This document shows, piece after piece, positions 8,820-18,109 of a DNA stretch of 64,000 nucleotides. The notes under the pieces were generated by a model. The model had not been told where the DNA came from. It ran no database searches and saw only the letters and a list, made by a program, of their open reading frames with translations. Each line of letters starts with the position of its first letter. Position 1 is the first letter of the stretch. The translations under genes were made by a program, and so were the position numbers. The DNA comes from Ignavibacteriaceae bacterium (GTDB lineage Bacteria > Bacteroidota > Ignavibacteria > Ignavibacteriales > Ignavibacteriaceae), in assembly GCA_013360295.1 (NCBI GenBank), contig JABWCL010000014.1, positions 30,973 to 94,972 on the forward strand. The letters are read 5' to 3'.

Positions 8820-9995
8820 ATGAAAAAAGTAGTTATTACTCACGCTAAGCGTACCCCGATCGGAGCTTTTAACGGAGCTCTTGCTTCCCTCTCAGCGCCT
8901 CAGTTGGGCAGCATAGTAATTAAAGCATTGTTAAATGAATCAGGATTAAAACCCGAACTTGTGGATGAAGTGATTATGGGAAACGTAATCTCCGCGGGAC
9001 AGGGGCAGGCGCCCGCGCGTCAGGCTGCTCTCTATGCGGGGCTTCCTGAAAAAACGGAATGTATGACTATCAATAAAATGTGCGGCAGCGGACTGAAAGC
9101 CGTTATGCTCGCGCAGCAGGCGATTCTTGCAGGCGACGCTGATATCATCATAGCGGGGGGTATGGAAAGTATGTCAAACGCCCCTTATCTATTACCGAAT
9201 GCGCGAGGAGGCTACAGGCTTGGCAACGGTCAGCTGCTTGACTCAATACTGGTTGACGGGCTTACCGATGTTTATAACCAGGTGCATATGGGTAACTGCG
9301 CGGAATCGTGCGCGAAGGATTATTCTATGACGCGCGAGGAACTTGACGCATTCGCTGTCGAATCATACAACCGTGCTATTGCCGCGCAAAAAGCCGGTAA
9401 GTTCAGCGATGAGATCGTTCCGGTTACAATTAAATCACGCTCCGGCGAAACCGTTGTAACGAATGACGAGGAACCGGCAAACGTCAAGTTTGATAAGATC
9501 CCGACTCTCAAACCTGCATTTGACAAAAACGGTATTGTTACCGCGGCTAATTCCTCCAAACTTAATGACGGCGCCTCAGCGCTGATCATTATGTCAGAAG
9601 AAAAAGCTAAGGAACTGGGATTTGCACCGATGGCGGAGATAGTAGCGCAGAGTTCAGCGGCAAAAGCACCGATACAGTTTACGACTGCTCCTGCCGATGC
9701 AATAGCGAAAGTGCTCAAAAAAGCCGGCTTATCAAAAGATGACATTGATGTTTTTGAAATCAATGAAGCCTTCGCGGTAGTTTCGTTAGCGGTGAATAAG
9801 ATACTCGGGCTGGATCCTAAAAAGATTAACCTCAATGGCGGCGCGGTCGCTCTTGGCCACCCTATAGGAGCAAGCGGCGCGAGGATACTCACAACACTTT
9901 TATATGAAATGAAAAAACAAAACGCGGCTCACGGGCTGGCATCACTATGCATCGGCGGGGGAGAGGCCTCCGCGGTCATAGTCAAAAAATACTAA
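8820..9995 (+). CDS. atoB: Acetyl-CoA C-acetyltransferase (thiolase)
   Basis: A 391-aa thiolase, the usual length. It interconverts two acetyl-CoA and acetoacetyl-CoA (or longer 3-ketoacyl-CoA) in the cytoplasm. The nucleophile is C88 in NKMCGSG, H347 lies in GHPIGASG, and the second catalytic cysteine is C377 in CIGGGEA. I chose ATG 8820 because family members begin KKVVITHAKRTPIG; a longer GTG-started frame from 8706 would run across the operator and has no homology. The GbsR-type regulator follows 7 nt downstream and the reductase and acyl-CoA ligase come next. This suggests breakdown or synthesis of short 3-ketoacyl-CoA. atoB and phaA cannot be told apart from sequence alone. Confidence 0.92.
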   Translation: MKKVVITHAKRTPIGAFNGALASLSAPQLGSIVIKALLNESGLKPELVDEVIMGNVISAGQGQAPARQAALYAGLPEKTECMTINKMCGSGLKAVMLAQQAILAGDADIIIAGGMESMSNAPYLLPNARGGYRLGNGQLLDSILVDGLTDVYNQVHMGNCAESCAKDYSMTREELDAFAVESYNRAIAAQKAGKFSDEIVPVTIKSRSGETVVTNDEEPANVKFDKIPTLKPAFDKNGIVTAANSSKLNDGASALIIMSEEKAKELGFAPMAEIVAQSSAAKAPIQFTTAPADAIAKVLKKAGLSKDDIDVFEINEAFAVVSLAVNKILGLDPKKINLNGGAVALGHPIGASGARILTTLLYEMKKQNAAHGLASLCIGGGEASAVIVKKY

Positions 9996-10002
9996 TCAAT
10001 AT

Positions 10003-10500
10003 ATGACCAGTTCCGAAGAGAGAATAAGAAAAGAATTAATTCAGAGATTTGGCGATGCTTACAAATCTTTCGGGCTTAATAAATTAATGGGGCACGTAGT
10101 TGCCCTGTTAATTTACGCGCCGGAACCATTATCGCTGACTGAGATCGCCAGGCTGCTTGGCAGAAGCAAGGGCCCGGTAAGCCAGATACTCCGGAGGCTG
10201 CGCGATCATAAACTTGTGCGTAAAGCGTGGTCGCCGGAAGATAACCGGAAAGACTTCTATGAGATCGAACCGGAGATATTCGAAAATGCGTTCAGAAATA
10301 ATCTTGAATTAATTAAGAATAATACCCGGCTCGCAACCCAGTTAAAGAATAAGGTTGCGTCCGTGAAAAAGGGAGAACAACTGGAAGTGCTCCATCTAAG
10401 GATGATAGAAATGGAAGCATTTTACCAGTTGATGGAAAAGCACTACAGGAATTTCCTTTCCGAATGGGAAGGTAAAAGAAGTAAATTAATGGTATCGTGA
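10003..10500 (+). CDS. GbsR/MarR-family transcriptional regulator
   Basis: A 165-aa protein with a winged helix-turn-helix at about 42-85 (LTEIARLLGRSKGPVSQILR, then a basic wing with EDNRKDFYEI). This is the GbsR-type branch of the MarR superfamily. The C-terminal half is helical and probably dimerises. It lies 7 nt after thiolase and 76 nt before the reductase. Matching palindromes stand in front of both genes, so it is the obvious candidate to bind them, probably as a repressor released by a metabolite such as an acyl-CoA. The ligand is unknown. Confidence 0.82.
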   Translation: MTSSEERIRKELIQRFGDAYKSFGLNKLMGHVVALLIYAPEPLSLTEIARLLGRSKGPVSQILRRLRDHKLVRKAWSPEDNRKDFYEIEPEIFENAFRNNLELIKNNTRLATQLKNKVASVKKGEQLEVLHLRMIEMEAFYQLMEKHYRNFLSEWEGKRSKLMVS

Positions 10501-10539
10501 CTCCGCCATAAGCGGCAGTCAGTTGTATTTTTAAATGAT

Positions 10540-10559
10540 CGTTTGATATTTTTCAAACG
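10540..10559. promoter_or_regulatory. Putative GbsR-type operator upstream of the reductase operon
   Basis: A perfect inverted repeat CGTTTGA-TATTTT-TCAAACG (7-bp arms, 6-bp spacer) ends 17 nt before the reductase ATG. It is the better half of a pair with 8781-8800, which has the same spacer length and nearly the same distance to its gene. Confidence 0.65.
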
Positions 10560-10576
10560 TTAAGTACGGAGTAAAG

Positions 10577-11320
10577 ATGAAAAGATTTGAGAATAAAGTT
10601 GTGATCATAACAGGAGGCGCTGCCGGTATCGGTAAAGCAGCCTCAGTTAAATTTGCCTCCGAAGGCGCCGCGGTTGCAGTATGGGATGTCGCGGAGCAGG
10701 CGGGTATTGAACTTGTAAAACAGCTTACGGATAACGGAGGCAAAGCGATTTTTGTAAAAGTAGATATCACAAACGCTGACTCTGTTAGCGAAGCAGCTAA
10801 AAAAGTTGTAAGCGAATTTGGCAGGATCGATGTGCTGGTTAATAATGCCGGTATCACCAAAGACGCTTCATTCCTGAAAATGACTTATGAGCAGTGGCAG
10901 AAAGTCATTGATGTTAACCTAAGCGGTGTATTTAACTGTACAAAAGCAGTTGCCCCCGTGATGGTTGAACAAAAAAGCGGCAGGATAATCAACACATCCT
11001 CGGTGGTAGGGCTGTATGGAAACTTCGGACAAACCAATTATGTCGCGACGAAATCCGGCGTGATCGGTATGACGAAAGTATGGGCGCGCGAACTTGGAAG
11101 AAAAGGAATTAATGTAAATGCCGTAGCGCCCGGATTTATTGCAACAGAAATGGTTACAACCGTTCCTGAGAACATACTTAACGGACTGAAAGAAAGAACA
11201 CCGCTCGGCAGGCTGGGTAAACCGGAAGACATCGCGAATGCTTACGTGTTCCTTGCATCAGAAGAGGCTGACTTCATTAACGGTACAGTATTAAGCGTGG
11301 ACGGTGGATTAGTTCAGTAA
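10577..11320 (+). CDS. Short-chain dehydrogenase, 3-oxoacyl-(CoA/ACP) reductase type
   Basis: A 247-aa classical SDR. TGGAAGIG (12-19) binds the nucleotide and NNAG is at 89-92. The catalytic set is S142 in NTSSVVG with Y155 and K159 in YVATK. It most resembles FabG/PhaB reductases that reduce 3-oxoacyl-ACP or acetoacetyl-CoA to the 3-hydroxy form. It opens a tight run (KAS III-like after 7 nt, symporter after 14 nt, ligase overlapping) and lies behind the perfect palindrome. The thiolase nearby favours acetoacetyl-CoA as substrate. FabG itself normally sits with other fab genes, which are absent here. Confidence 0.85.
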   Translation: MKRFENKVVIITGGAAGIGKAASVKFASEGAAVAVWDVAEQAGIELVKQLTDNGGKAIFVKVDITNADSVSEAAKKVVSEFGRIDVLVNNAGITKDASFLKMTYEQWQKVIDVNLSGVFNCTKAVAPVMVEQKSGRIINTSSVVGLYGNFGQTNYVATKSGVIGMTKVWARELGRKGINVNAVAPGFIATEMVTTVPENILNGLKERTPLGRLGKPEDIANAYVFLASEEADFINGTVLSVDGGLVQ

Positions 11321-11327
11321 ACATAAT

Positions 11328-12311
11328 ATGAGAACATCGAAAATAACAGGCAGCGGATTTTACGCTCCCGAAAAGATAGTAACAAATCAGTGGTTCAACG
11401 AACAACTTGGCGAAGATGTTGATACCTGGCTGAGAGAAAACCTGACAATCAGGGAAAGAAGATGGTGCGGGGAAAATGAATCCACTGCCGATCTTTGTTT
11501 TGCGGCCGCGAATAATGCTTTAGCAGACGCGGGTATAAAAGCGGAACAGTTAAATCTGATCATCGTTGCCACGGATACTCCTGAATTCATCTCTCCTTCA
11601 ACAGCGTCGGTTCTGCAGTACAGGCTTGGGGCAATTAACGCGGGGACGTTCGATATGAATACTGCCTGCGCGGGTTTTGTAACCGCGCTGGATACGGCAC
11701 ATAAATTTATTAAGTCAGATGAGCAGTATGGCCACATTCTGGTTATCGGGGCATACGCAATGAGCAAGTATCTTGACCTGAAGGACAAGAAAACGGTTAC
11801 GCTCTTCGCGGACGGCGCTGGCGCGGTTGTGCTTTCAGCCGCTGAAAGCGAAGGCTACCTGACAGGATCGTTGCACACCGAAGGCCAGTACGCGGAATGG
11901 ATGGGAATATACGCCGGCGGAACAAAACATCCTGTAAATGATGAGGTTGTAAGTAAAAAAGATCATTTGCTGAAATTCGTCAAAAAATTCCCGAAGGAAA
12001 TTAATCCGACTAAATGGACGGAAATGATAAAAGATTCCTGCGATAAATCCGGAATAAAGCCGGAGGATATCAGCCACTTTTTCTTTACACAGATAAATAT
12101 AAATTCGATTTGGGAGACGCTCGATAATCTGAAAGCCGGCAGGGAAAAGGCTCATACCATTATGGACAGGTATGGTTACACCGGTTCAGCCTGCATACCG
12201 ATGGCATTCGCGATAGCGAGAGCAGAAGGGAAAGTGAAGCCGGGCGAAATAATGTGCTTTATGGGTTCGGGCGGCGGGCTCGCTTTCGCAAATGTACTCT
12301 ACAGAATGTAA
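11328..12311 (+). CDS. KAS III (FabH)-like enzyme with altered catalytic triad
   Basis: A 327-aa thiolase-fold protein of the FabH family, of normal length. The nucleophile C114 is kept (MNTACAGF). In E. coli FabH the other two catalytic residues are His in PHQAN and Asn in GNTSAAS. Here the aligned segments read FFTQIN (T254 at the His place) and YGYTGSA (Y284 at the Asn place). His and Asn drive decarboxylation of malonyl-ACP, so this is unlikely to be an ordinary fatty-acid initiator. It may be an acyltransferase, a thioester hydrolase or a non-decarboxylative condensing enzyme. It sits between reductase and symporter in one operon. The family call is firm; the reaction is open. Confidence 0.8.
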   Translation: MRTSKITGSGFYAPEKIVTNQWFNEQLGEDVDTWLRENLTIRERRWCGENESTADLCFAAANNALADAGIKAEQLNLIIVATDTPEFISPSTASVLQYRLGAINAGTFDMNTACAGFVTALDTAHKFIKSDEQYGHILVIGAYAMSKYLDLKDKKTVTLFADGAGAVVLSAAESEGYLTGSLHTEGQYAEWMGIYAGGTKHPVNDEVVSKKDHLLKFVKKFPKEINPTKWTEMIKDSCDKSGIKPEDISHFFFTQININSIWETLDNLKAGREKAHTIMDRYGYTGSACIPMAFAIARAEGKVKPGEIMCFMGSGGGLAFANVLYRM

Positions 12312-12325
12312 TTGAAGGATAGATA

Positions 12326-13843
12326 ATGAACACGGCATCAGCAGATATGGTACTGGTTACAAGAATAGTAATTGGTATTTATATGTTAATTACATTGGGG
12401 TTCGTGATCAGGGGCGCGCTAAAAACTAAAAGCATATCCGACTACGCGCTTGGGAATGTTACATTCCCTCCTTTTGCGGTAGGCCTGGCTCTCTCAGCCG
12501 CAATGACCAGCGCTGCCACATTTATTATCAATCCGGGCTTCATAGCCTACTACGGACTCTCAGCGGTTCTCTCCTTCGCGATTGTGCTTCCCTTAGCGGC
12601 GATGGGATCGCTAATCTTTCTTACTTACAGTTACCGCCGTCACGGTATCGCCGTTAAGGCGCAGACAATGGCGCAGTGGATGGGTACACGTTATAACAGC
12701 GACGGGTATAAACTGTTTTTCGCGTTTCTCTCACTTTTGCTGATAACATTTATCGTGCTCATCTGCGTTGGCTTAACAAAAGTACTCGCGCACGCGCTTG
12801 ATGTGAGTGAGATGAACGTGCTGATCGGGATAGTGGTTTTCATTTTCGGCTATATGATGTTTGGCGGGGCGAACTCGATGGTATATACTAATACCATTCA
12901 GGCAATACTTATGCTGATTGTCGCTGTTATACTGCTTGGTTCAGGCTATGAACACTTCAGCGGCGGGGTGAACGGATTTATCGAAAAACTAAAAGCAATT
13001 GATCCCAAATTAGTGCAGTCAACAAATGACAGCAGCTTTCTATTCAGGGATTATTTTGAAATAATCTTTACCCAGGTGATTGTAGGAATAGCAATTGTTT
13101 GCCAGCCGCACATAATAACGAAGTCTATGTTAATCAAATCTGACAGCGGCGTTAAAAGATTTCTTACGGTCGCGGTGATTTCGCAGATAATATTTTTCTT
13201 TGTTGTTTTTACAGGACTGTATGCAAGGATTATGTTCCCTGACCTGACTTTCAACGGGAAACCAATTAATCTTGACAGCGTAATACCAACCTACGTGGTT
13301 CAGGAGTTCCCCGTCTATTTTGGAATTCTCGTCGTACTCGGACTAATCTCCGCGGGCATATCAACATTAGAGGGGCTTATACAATCTATCTCGACCACAG
13401 CCACAGTAGATATTTTTGAAAGGCTCTTCGGAAAATATCTTCCGGCCGATGAAGTGAGACGCGGCAAAAGCCTTATAACTGTAAATAAAATAATGATAGC
13501 GGTGTTTGGGATAATTGCTGTTTATCTTTCACACGAACAATTAACCAATCCGAAACTCAGCGTGGGGATATTCGCGCAGAACGGTGTTTACGCTTACTTC
13601 TCAGCAGCGTTTGTTCCGATTTTAATGGGTTTGTTCATAAAGAGCGTGCCCAAAGTTGCACCTATTGCGGCGTCCGTCACCGCAATAGGTGTACATTTTA
13701 CAATGTACTACGGAAAGCTGGGAGTGCCTTTTACAAAAGCTACCGGCGAAAATCCCGGTGTTGCCGCTTCAATGGCAATTCTCGCTTCAGTCATTGTAGG
13801 ATTTACGGTTTACTATTTAAGCCGGGAGAAAGTGAATGCATAA
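12326..13843 (+). CDS. Sodium:solute symporter family (SSS) transporter
   Basis: A 505-aa, very hydrophobic protein with about 13 membrane helices and the SSS pattern: helix 1 from about 8, then AVGLALSAAMTSAATFIINPGF in the helix-2 Na+-site region, and FGGANSMVYTNTIQAILM around helix 5-6. SSS proteins import a small solute with Na+ across the inner membrane. The acyl-CoA ligase starts within its last codons, so the likely cargo is a carboxylic acid that is activated after uptake (inference). The specific substrate is not readable from sequence. Confidence 0.85.
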   Translation: MNTASADMVLVTRIVIGIYMLITLGFVIRGALKTKSISDYALGNVTFPPFAVGLALSAAMTSAATFIINPGFIAYYGLSAVLSFAIVLPLAAMGSLIFLTYSYRRHGIAVKAQTMAQWMGTRYNSDGYKLFFAFLSLLLITFIVLICVGLTKVLAHALDVSEMNVLIGIVVFIFGYMMFGGANSMVYTNTIQAILMLIVAVILLGSGYEHFSGGVNGFIEKLKAIDPKLVQSTNDSSFLFRDYFEIIFTQVIVGIAIVCQPHIITKSMLIKSDSGVKRFLTVAVISQIIFFFVVFTGLYARIMFPDLTFNGKPINLDSVIPTYVVQEFPVYFGILVVLGLISAGISTLEGLIQSISTTATVDIFERLFGKYLPADEVRRGKSLITVNKIMIAVFGIIAVYLSHEQLTNPKLSVGIFAQNGVYAYFSAAFVPILMGLFIKSVPKVAPIAASVTAIGVHFTMYYGKLGVPFTKATGENPGVAASMAILASVIVGFTVYYLSREKVNA

Positions 13844-15359
13844 CTTTCAGACAGACTGGCTAGCGAAGTGGGCGTTATACACTCCGAACAAACTTTTTCT
13901 GAGAGAGTATAACCGCAAGGCGGAGTGGTCCTATTCAGACTTTGAAAACCGCACACGCGCTCTTGCCCTGTATCTTCGTAATGAGCTGAAAGTTGCCGAA
14001 GGAGAACGGATAGCGGTCTACTCAAAGAACCGCACAGAATATGTTCAGTTGTTCCTCGCCTGCATTAAGATTGGCGCAATCTTAGTACCCCTGAATTTCA
14101 GGCTAACGCCTCGCGAACTTGATATATTATTAAAAGATGCAGACCCGGCGATTGTCTTTTATGAAGAGGATTACGCTGAACAGGTAAAAAAACTTGAATC
14201 TGTCAAGTCTGTCCGTGCGCTTATTCCGGTTGATGACATAACAAAATTTTTACTTTCACCGGTAGTGCACACGGAATTCACTCCGCACAGGTTGTTTACA
14301 GAAGATGATATAGTGATGATCCTTTACACCGCGGGAACAACCGGGCTTTCCAAGGGTGTGATGATAAGCCACCGTATGTTATTCTGGAACGCGGTGAACA
14401 CAGGACTGAGATTAGACCTTAATTCCGCCGACCATACGCAGAGTTATGCTCCCTTCTTTCACACTGGCGGATGGAATGTGTTATTCACTCCGTTTTTACT
14501 TCACGGCGCCTCGCATACTATTTTGCAAAGTTTTGATGCCGAAGTAATTCTCCGTTTAATGGAGAGTGAAAAAACGACAATCTTATTCGGAGTGCCGACG
14601 ATGCTTCAGATGATGTCTGACCTTGAATATTTCAGGCAGGCTGATCTGTCGAGTCTGAGGTACGCAATTGTCGGAGGCGCTCCGATGCCAATCCCGCTTA
14701 TAAATTTATGGCACGAAAAAGGCGTGGCGATCAGGCAGGGTTTTGGTTTGACTGAAGTTGGACCTAACTGCTTTTCGCTTCACCAGGATGATGCTATACG
14801 TAAAAAGGGGAGCATAGGTTTTCCGAATTTTTATATCGAAGCAAAAATAATGGGCGATGCCGGAAAAGAATGCGGTACTGATGAGACCGGCGAACTGTGG
14901 CTCCGCTCGCCTGTGGTCACTCCCGGTTACTGGCGGAAAGAGAAGGAAACGAAAGAATCCGTCACGGATGGTTTCTTCCATACCGGCGACCTTGTACGCA
15001 GAGACAGCGAAGGCTTTTACTACGTAGTTGATCGCAAAAAGAATATGTTTATTAGCGGGGGAGAAAATGTATATCCCGCGGAGATTGAAAAATTTATTTA
15101 TACAAACGAGGCGGTGAAAGAAGTAGCCGTAATCGGAGTGCCTGACGAGCGATGGGGTGAAGTCGGGAAGGCGTATATAGTAGTTAAAGAAAAATCGGAA
15201 TTAAGCGAGGAAGCTATTCGTGATTTCTGCCGCGCCGGGCTGGCGAAGTATAAAATACCAAAACATTTTTCATTTGTAAATGAAATCCCGAAAACTGACG
15301 CGGGAAAGATAAATAAGATTAAACTTTCAGAGATACATAATCAATTAATTAACCAATAA
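13836..15359 (+). CDS. Acyl-CoA synthetase (AMP-forming)
   Basis: A 507-aa adenylate-forming enzyme of the ANL family. The AMP-binding P-loop reads YTAGTTGLSKG (about 164-174), then GFGLTEVGPN, the hinge region DRKKNMFISGGENVYP, and the C-terminal catalytic lysine K491 in KTDAGKINK. It converts a carboxylic acid, ATP and CoA to the acyl-CoA. Its ATG overlaps the end of the symporter gene by 8 nt, implying translational coupling. Together the two form an uptake-and-activation pair for the thiolase/reductase steps. Chain length is not determinable; the size suits medium-chain or aromatic acids. Confidence 0.9.
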   Translation: MHNFQTDWLAKWALYTPNKLFLREYNRKAEWSYSDFENRTRALALYLRNELKVAEGERIAVYSKNRTEYVQLFLACIKIGAILVPLNFRLTPRELDILLKDADPAIVFYEEDYAEQVKKLESVKSVRALIPVDDITKFLLSPVVHTEFTPHRLFTEDDIVMILYTAGTTGLSKGVMISHRMLFWNAVNTGLRLDLNSADHTQSYAPFFHTGGWNVLFTPFLLHGASHTILQSFDAEVILRLMESEKTTILFGVPTMLQMMSDLEYFRQADLSSLRYAIVGGAPMPIPLINLWHEKGVAIRQGFGLTEVGPNCFSLHQDDAIRKKGSIGFPNFYIEAKIMGDAGKECGTDETGELWLRSPVVTPGYWRKEKETKESVTDGFFHTGDLVRRDSEGFYYVVDRKKNMFISGGENVYPAEIEKFIYTNEAVKEVAVIGVPDERWGEVGKAYIVVKEKSELSEEAIRDFCRAGLAKYKIPKHFSFVNEIPKTDAGKINKIKLSEIHNQLINQ

Positions 15360-15398
15360 CCAAATAACAAATTACTCACAATCAAGAATGGAGTTCAT

Positions 15399-16328
15399 AT
15401 GAAACGCCTGCTCTTAATCGCAGCCGCGGCTGCAACATTATTCTTCACCGGATGCAAGGATGAAGACAGTTCAACCAATCCTACCCCAATCCCGACACAG
15501 GATCCAATTGTCGGAGTCTGGATATCAGAAAATATTGATGTCGCTCCCGGCCTTAAGGCTACACTTAAGACCAAAAAGATCATCGCCACTTTCGAGAAAA
15601 ACAACACTTATACTGTAACTGCATATGACAGTACCAACGCAAGTGTAATTTATTCGGGAACTTATGCTACGACAGCCGGCAAAGGAAATATTCGTAATAT
15701 TGTTCTGACTCAGACCGTTCCGACGTCTGTTACTTCAACCGGTATTTATGAGGTAAATGCGAATAAAGATTTGTTTTATGAAGTTCTTCAGACCACTCCT
15801 GCAATTGCGGGTTTTACGGCTCCTGTAGCTGACAGCGGATTTGGAAGTACAGCATATAACGGCTTTAAGCTTGGCGCCACCTGGATACAAAAATATGTTC
15901 CGGCTACCCCGGCATCAGAGGTTATAGCCGCCACCTGGGTTTCTGAAGGCGCTAATGTCGCTCCGGGACTCAAAGCAACATTAAAGACCAAGAAAATAGT
16001 TGCCACATTCAACGCTAACAACACCTATACCGTGATCGCAACTGACAGTTCAAACTCAAATGTAACCTATTCCGGAACTTACACAACAACAGCAGTTACA
16101 AATTCCTCGATCAGAAATATCGTTTTGAATCAAACTGTTCCTACTTCAGTTACATCAACCGGAATTTACCAGATGACTGCAAGCGGAGTGCTTTACTACG
16201 AGGTGCTTCAAACGACACCGGCTATTGCGGGATTCACTGCTCCGACTGCGGCGGCAGGATTCGGAAGCACGGCTTATAATGGCTTCCCGCTTGGCGCTAC
16301 CTGGATACAGATGTATGTTAAACAATAA
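15399..16328 (+). CDS. Lipoprotein with two tandem copies of one domain
   Basis: A 309-aa protein with a lipobox (FTGC, Cys 19) and a Thr/Pro/Ser-rich linker to about residue 36. It is built of two copies of one domain, about 38-167 and 177-307, offset by 139 residues. Each copy contains VAPGLKATLKTKKI, QTVPTSVTSTGIY, YEVLQTTPAIAGFTAP and GFGSTAYNGF in the same order. The layout suggests a lipocalin-like or beta-barrel ligand-binding fold, but I do not recognise the family. It starts 39 nt after the ligase and may share its transcript, ending at the hairpin at 16361. It could bind a hydrophobic substrate at the outer membrane (inference). Confidence 0.8.
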   Translation: MKRLLLIAAAAATLFFTGCKDEDSSTNPTPIPTQDPIVGVWISENIDVAPGLKATLKTKKIIATFEKNNTYTVTAYDSTNASVIYSGTYATTAGKGNIRNIVLTQTVPTSVTSTGIYEVNANKDLFYEVLQTTPAIAGFTAPVADSGFGSTAYNGFKLGATWIQKYVPATPASEVIAATWVSEGANVAPGLKATLKTKKIVATFNANNTYTVIATDSSNSNVTYSGTYTTTAVTNSSIRNIVLNQTVPTSVTSTGIYQMTASGVLYYEVLQTTPAIAGFTAPTAAAGFGSTAYNGFPLGATWIQMYVKQ

Positions 16329-16360
16329 TATTCTATAACTGTTAAACTTGAACAACACAA

Positions 16361-16389
16361 CGGCGGGCAGCAGAAAAAGCTGCCCGCCG
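16361..16389 (+). terminator. Strong hairpin after the duplicated lipoprotein gene
   Basis: An 11-bp perfect stem, CGGCGGGCAGC / GCTGCCCGCCG, with a 7-nt loop. It is followed by CTTTGG rather than a long U-run, so it may be a weak terminator or an mRNA-stabilising end. Confidence 0.55.
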
Positions 16390-16552
16390 CTTTGGTCAGT
16401 GTCCCATGACTAGCCGAAGGTATTTAGTATTCTCTTATGCGGAATATTAAAAGGCTGACAGGATATTAAATACAACCGGCTAATAATTCAATGCGATGCC
16501 ACACTTACTAACACTGATCAATTTTCATTAAATCTTAAACAGCAGGATAATA

Positions 16553-18100
16553 ATGAGATCAATATTAGTTACGTTTTTCCTCGGATTTCTGTTTGCGGGC
16601 TATTTATATACCCAGGAGCCTGAGCGGATCAAAGAACCTGCCCCTAAGGAGCTTCAGTTTATCGGATATTCTTTCACAAGAATGACCGGTTCAAATGTTT
16701 CTCCTACGAACGATATTTTGCAGGGACAGGTTATCGGGCGGCTTTTTGGCAGAAATTCGACTAATACAATTCCGCAAACAGCGGTATATGCCGAACAGCG
16801 GTTTGTGCCGATGTTTATTTATACCCCATCAATCCTTGACGGTTACGCGGTTTTCAGAGGCTTATTCAAAATTGATTATACCTGGGGTGACCAGGCTTAT
16901 GGCGTGGGCAATAATCGTGGCGGCGGATTGAACGGCGGTCAGATAAACCTGCAAACTCTTATGGCAAATGTAGATATTCGTCCTCCGGGAGCAGAGTGGA
17001 ACGTTGTCCTGGGCCTGCAAAGGCTTTTTGATAACGTGCGGGATCCTAATATTAATACGTTACAAACCGCACAAACAAGCGGATACAAGCTTTCTTACTG
17101 GGGGACCCAGGCAGTTGGTATAAGCCTTTACAAGAATATCACTCCCACTCTTAAGGGAAGACTCGGATACTTTCAGCTTTGGGAGAACGAAATAAGACAG
17201 GATGATGATGTTGCCCTGTGGATGTTGGATCTCGAGGGACGAGTGACTCCTTTGTGGGAAGTCGGAGGCAATTTATGGTATGTTTATGATCGTGGTAAAG
17301 GATCGGGGGGTATATCCGTACTGGGACAGGGAATAAACAGCGCACTTGCCGAATATAACGGAGCGACCAGAGTAATACTCCCTGCCGGATTAAGTAAATA
17401 CGAAGCTGATCTGTTTTGGATAGGCGGTCACGCTTCTTATAATCGTGATTTTATGGCATCACGCTGGTGGGCTGATGCTTATGTTATGCTGAACCTTGGG
17501 AAAATTGATACCGGGTTAGTTGATAAATCTAAAATAGCTGACGTCTTTGCGATTGGCGTAAATGCTGCTCTTAACTATAAATACGGTATGACCCAGAATG
17601 ATAAAATTGCAGTTGAGTTTCAGTACACTTCCGGAGATAACAACTCGATTTCAGACGGAACTTTAAACAGTGTTTTAACCGGAAATATTTACGGCTCGCC
17701 TGTTGGAATATACAGCAGTCATAAAGCATTGCTTCTTTTCCCTGATCCGCAGGTGGTTAACAGATATTATTCAGCTGTGCACGATATATCAAATATGGGA
17801 TACGGAGTGACCGCAGGATTTATTAATCTGCATAAAGACTTCATACCAAATAAACTTAGTGCAAAACTGGGTATCGCGTCAGCCTTATCGAATTCAACTC
17901 CTTCCAATGGCGGGAGCTATATCGGAACAGAAATTAATGCCGAAGTTAAGTATAACCTGAAAGTATTTCTGACGCTCTCCGCAAGCGCCGGCTATCTGAC
18001 TCTTGGTGACTTTTATAATTCACCTAATACCACGGACAACGGTCAACGGCCGAAAGATCCCTGGGTATTCTTTACAACTTTAAGCTGGCTGATGTTTTAG
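16553..18100 (+). CDS. Outer-membrane beta-barrel (porin-like) protein
   Basis: A 515-aa protein with an N-terminal signal (hydrophobic 3-19, cleavage near YTQ-EP). The rest alternates short amphipathic strands and polar turns, with many aromatic residues and Gly/Asn-rich loops. The chain ends LSWLMF, with the terminal aromatic residue typical of BAM-inserted barrels. It probably forms a diffusion channel in the outer membrane, similar to alginate-type porins, though I cannot assign a family. The lipid-anchored hydrolase gene follows 9 nt after it, which suggests the barrel feeds or exports something handled by the hydrolases. Confidence 0.7.
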   Translation: MRSILVTFFLGFLFAGYLYTQEPERIKEPAPKELQFIGYSFTRMTGSNVSPTNDILQGQVIGRLFGRNSTNTIPQTAVYAEQRFVPMFIYTPSILDGYAVFRGLFKIDYTWGDQAYGVGNNRGGGLNGGQINLQTLMANVDIRPPGAEWNVVLGLQRLFDNVRDPNINTLQTAQTSGYKLSYWGTQAVGISLYKNITPTLKGRLGYFQLWENEIRQDDDVALWMLDLEGRVTPLWEVGGNLWYVYDRGKGSGGISVLGQGINSALAEYNGATRVILPAGLSKYEADLFWIGGHASYNRDFMASRWWADAYVMLNLGKIDTGLVDKSKIADVFAIGVNAALNYKYGMTQNDKIAVEFQYTSGDNNSISDGTLNSVLTGNIYGSPVGIYSSHKALLLFPDPQVVNRYYSAVHDISNMGYGVTAGFINLHKDFIPNKLSAKLGIASALSNSTPSNGGSYIGTEINAEVKYNLKVFLTLSASAGYLTLGDFYNSPNTTDNGQRPKDPWVFFTTLSWLMF

Positions 18101-18109
18101 GAGGAAACA

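Noticed and set aside
9320..9892. A 190-aa antisense frame over thiolase
   Set aside because: It is a composition shadow of the thiolase gene.
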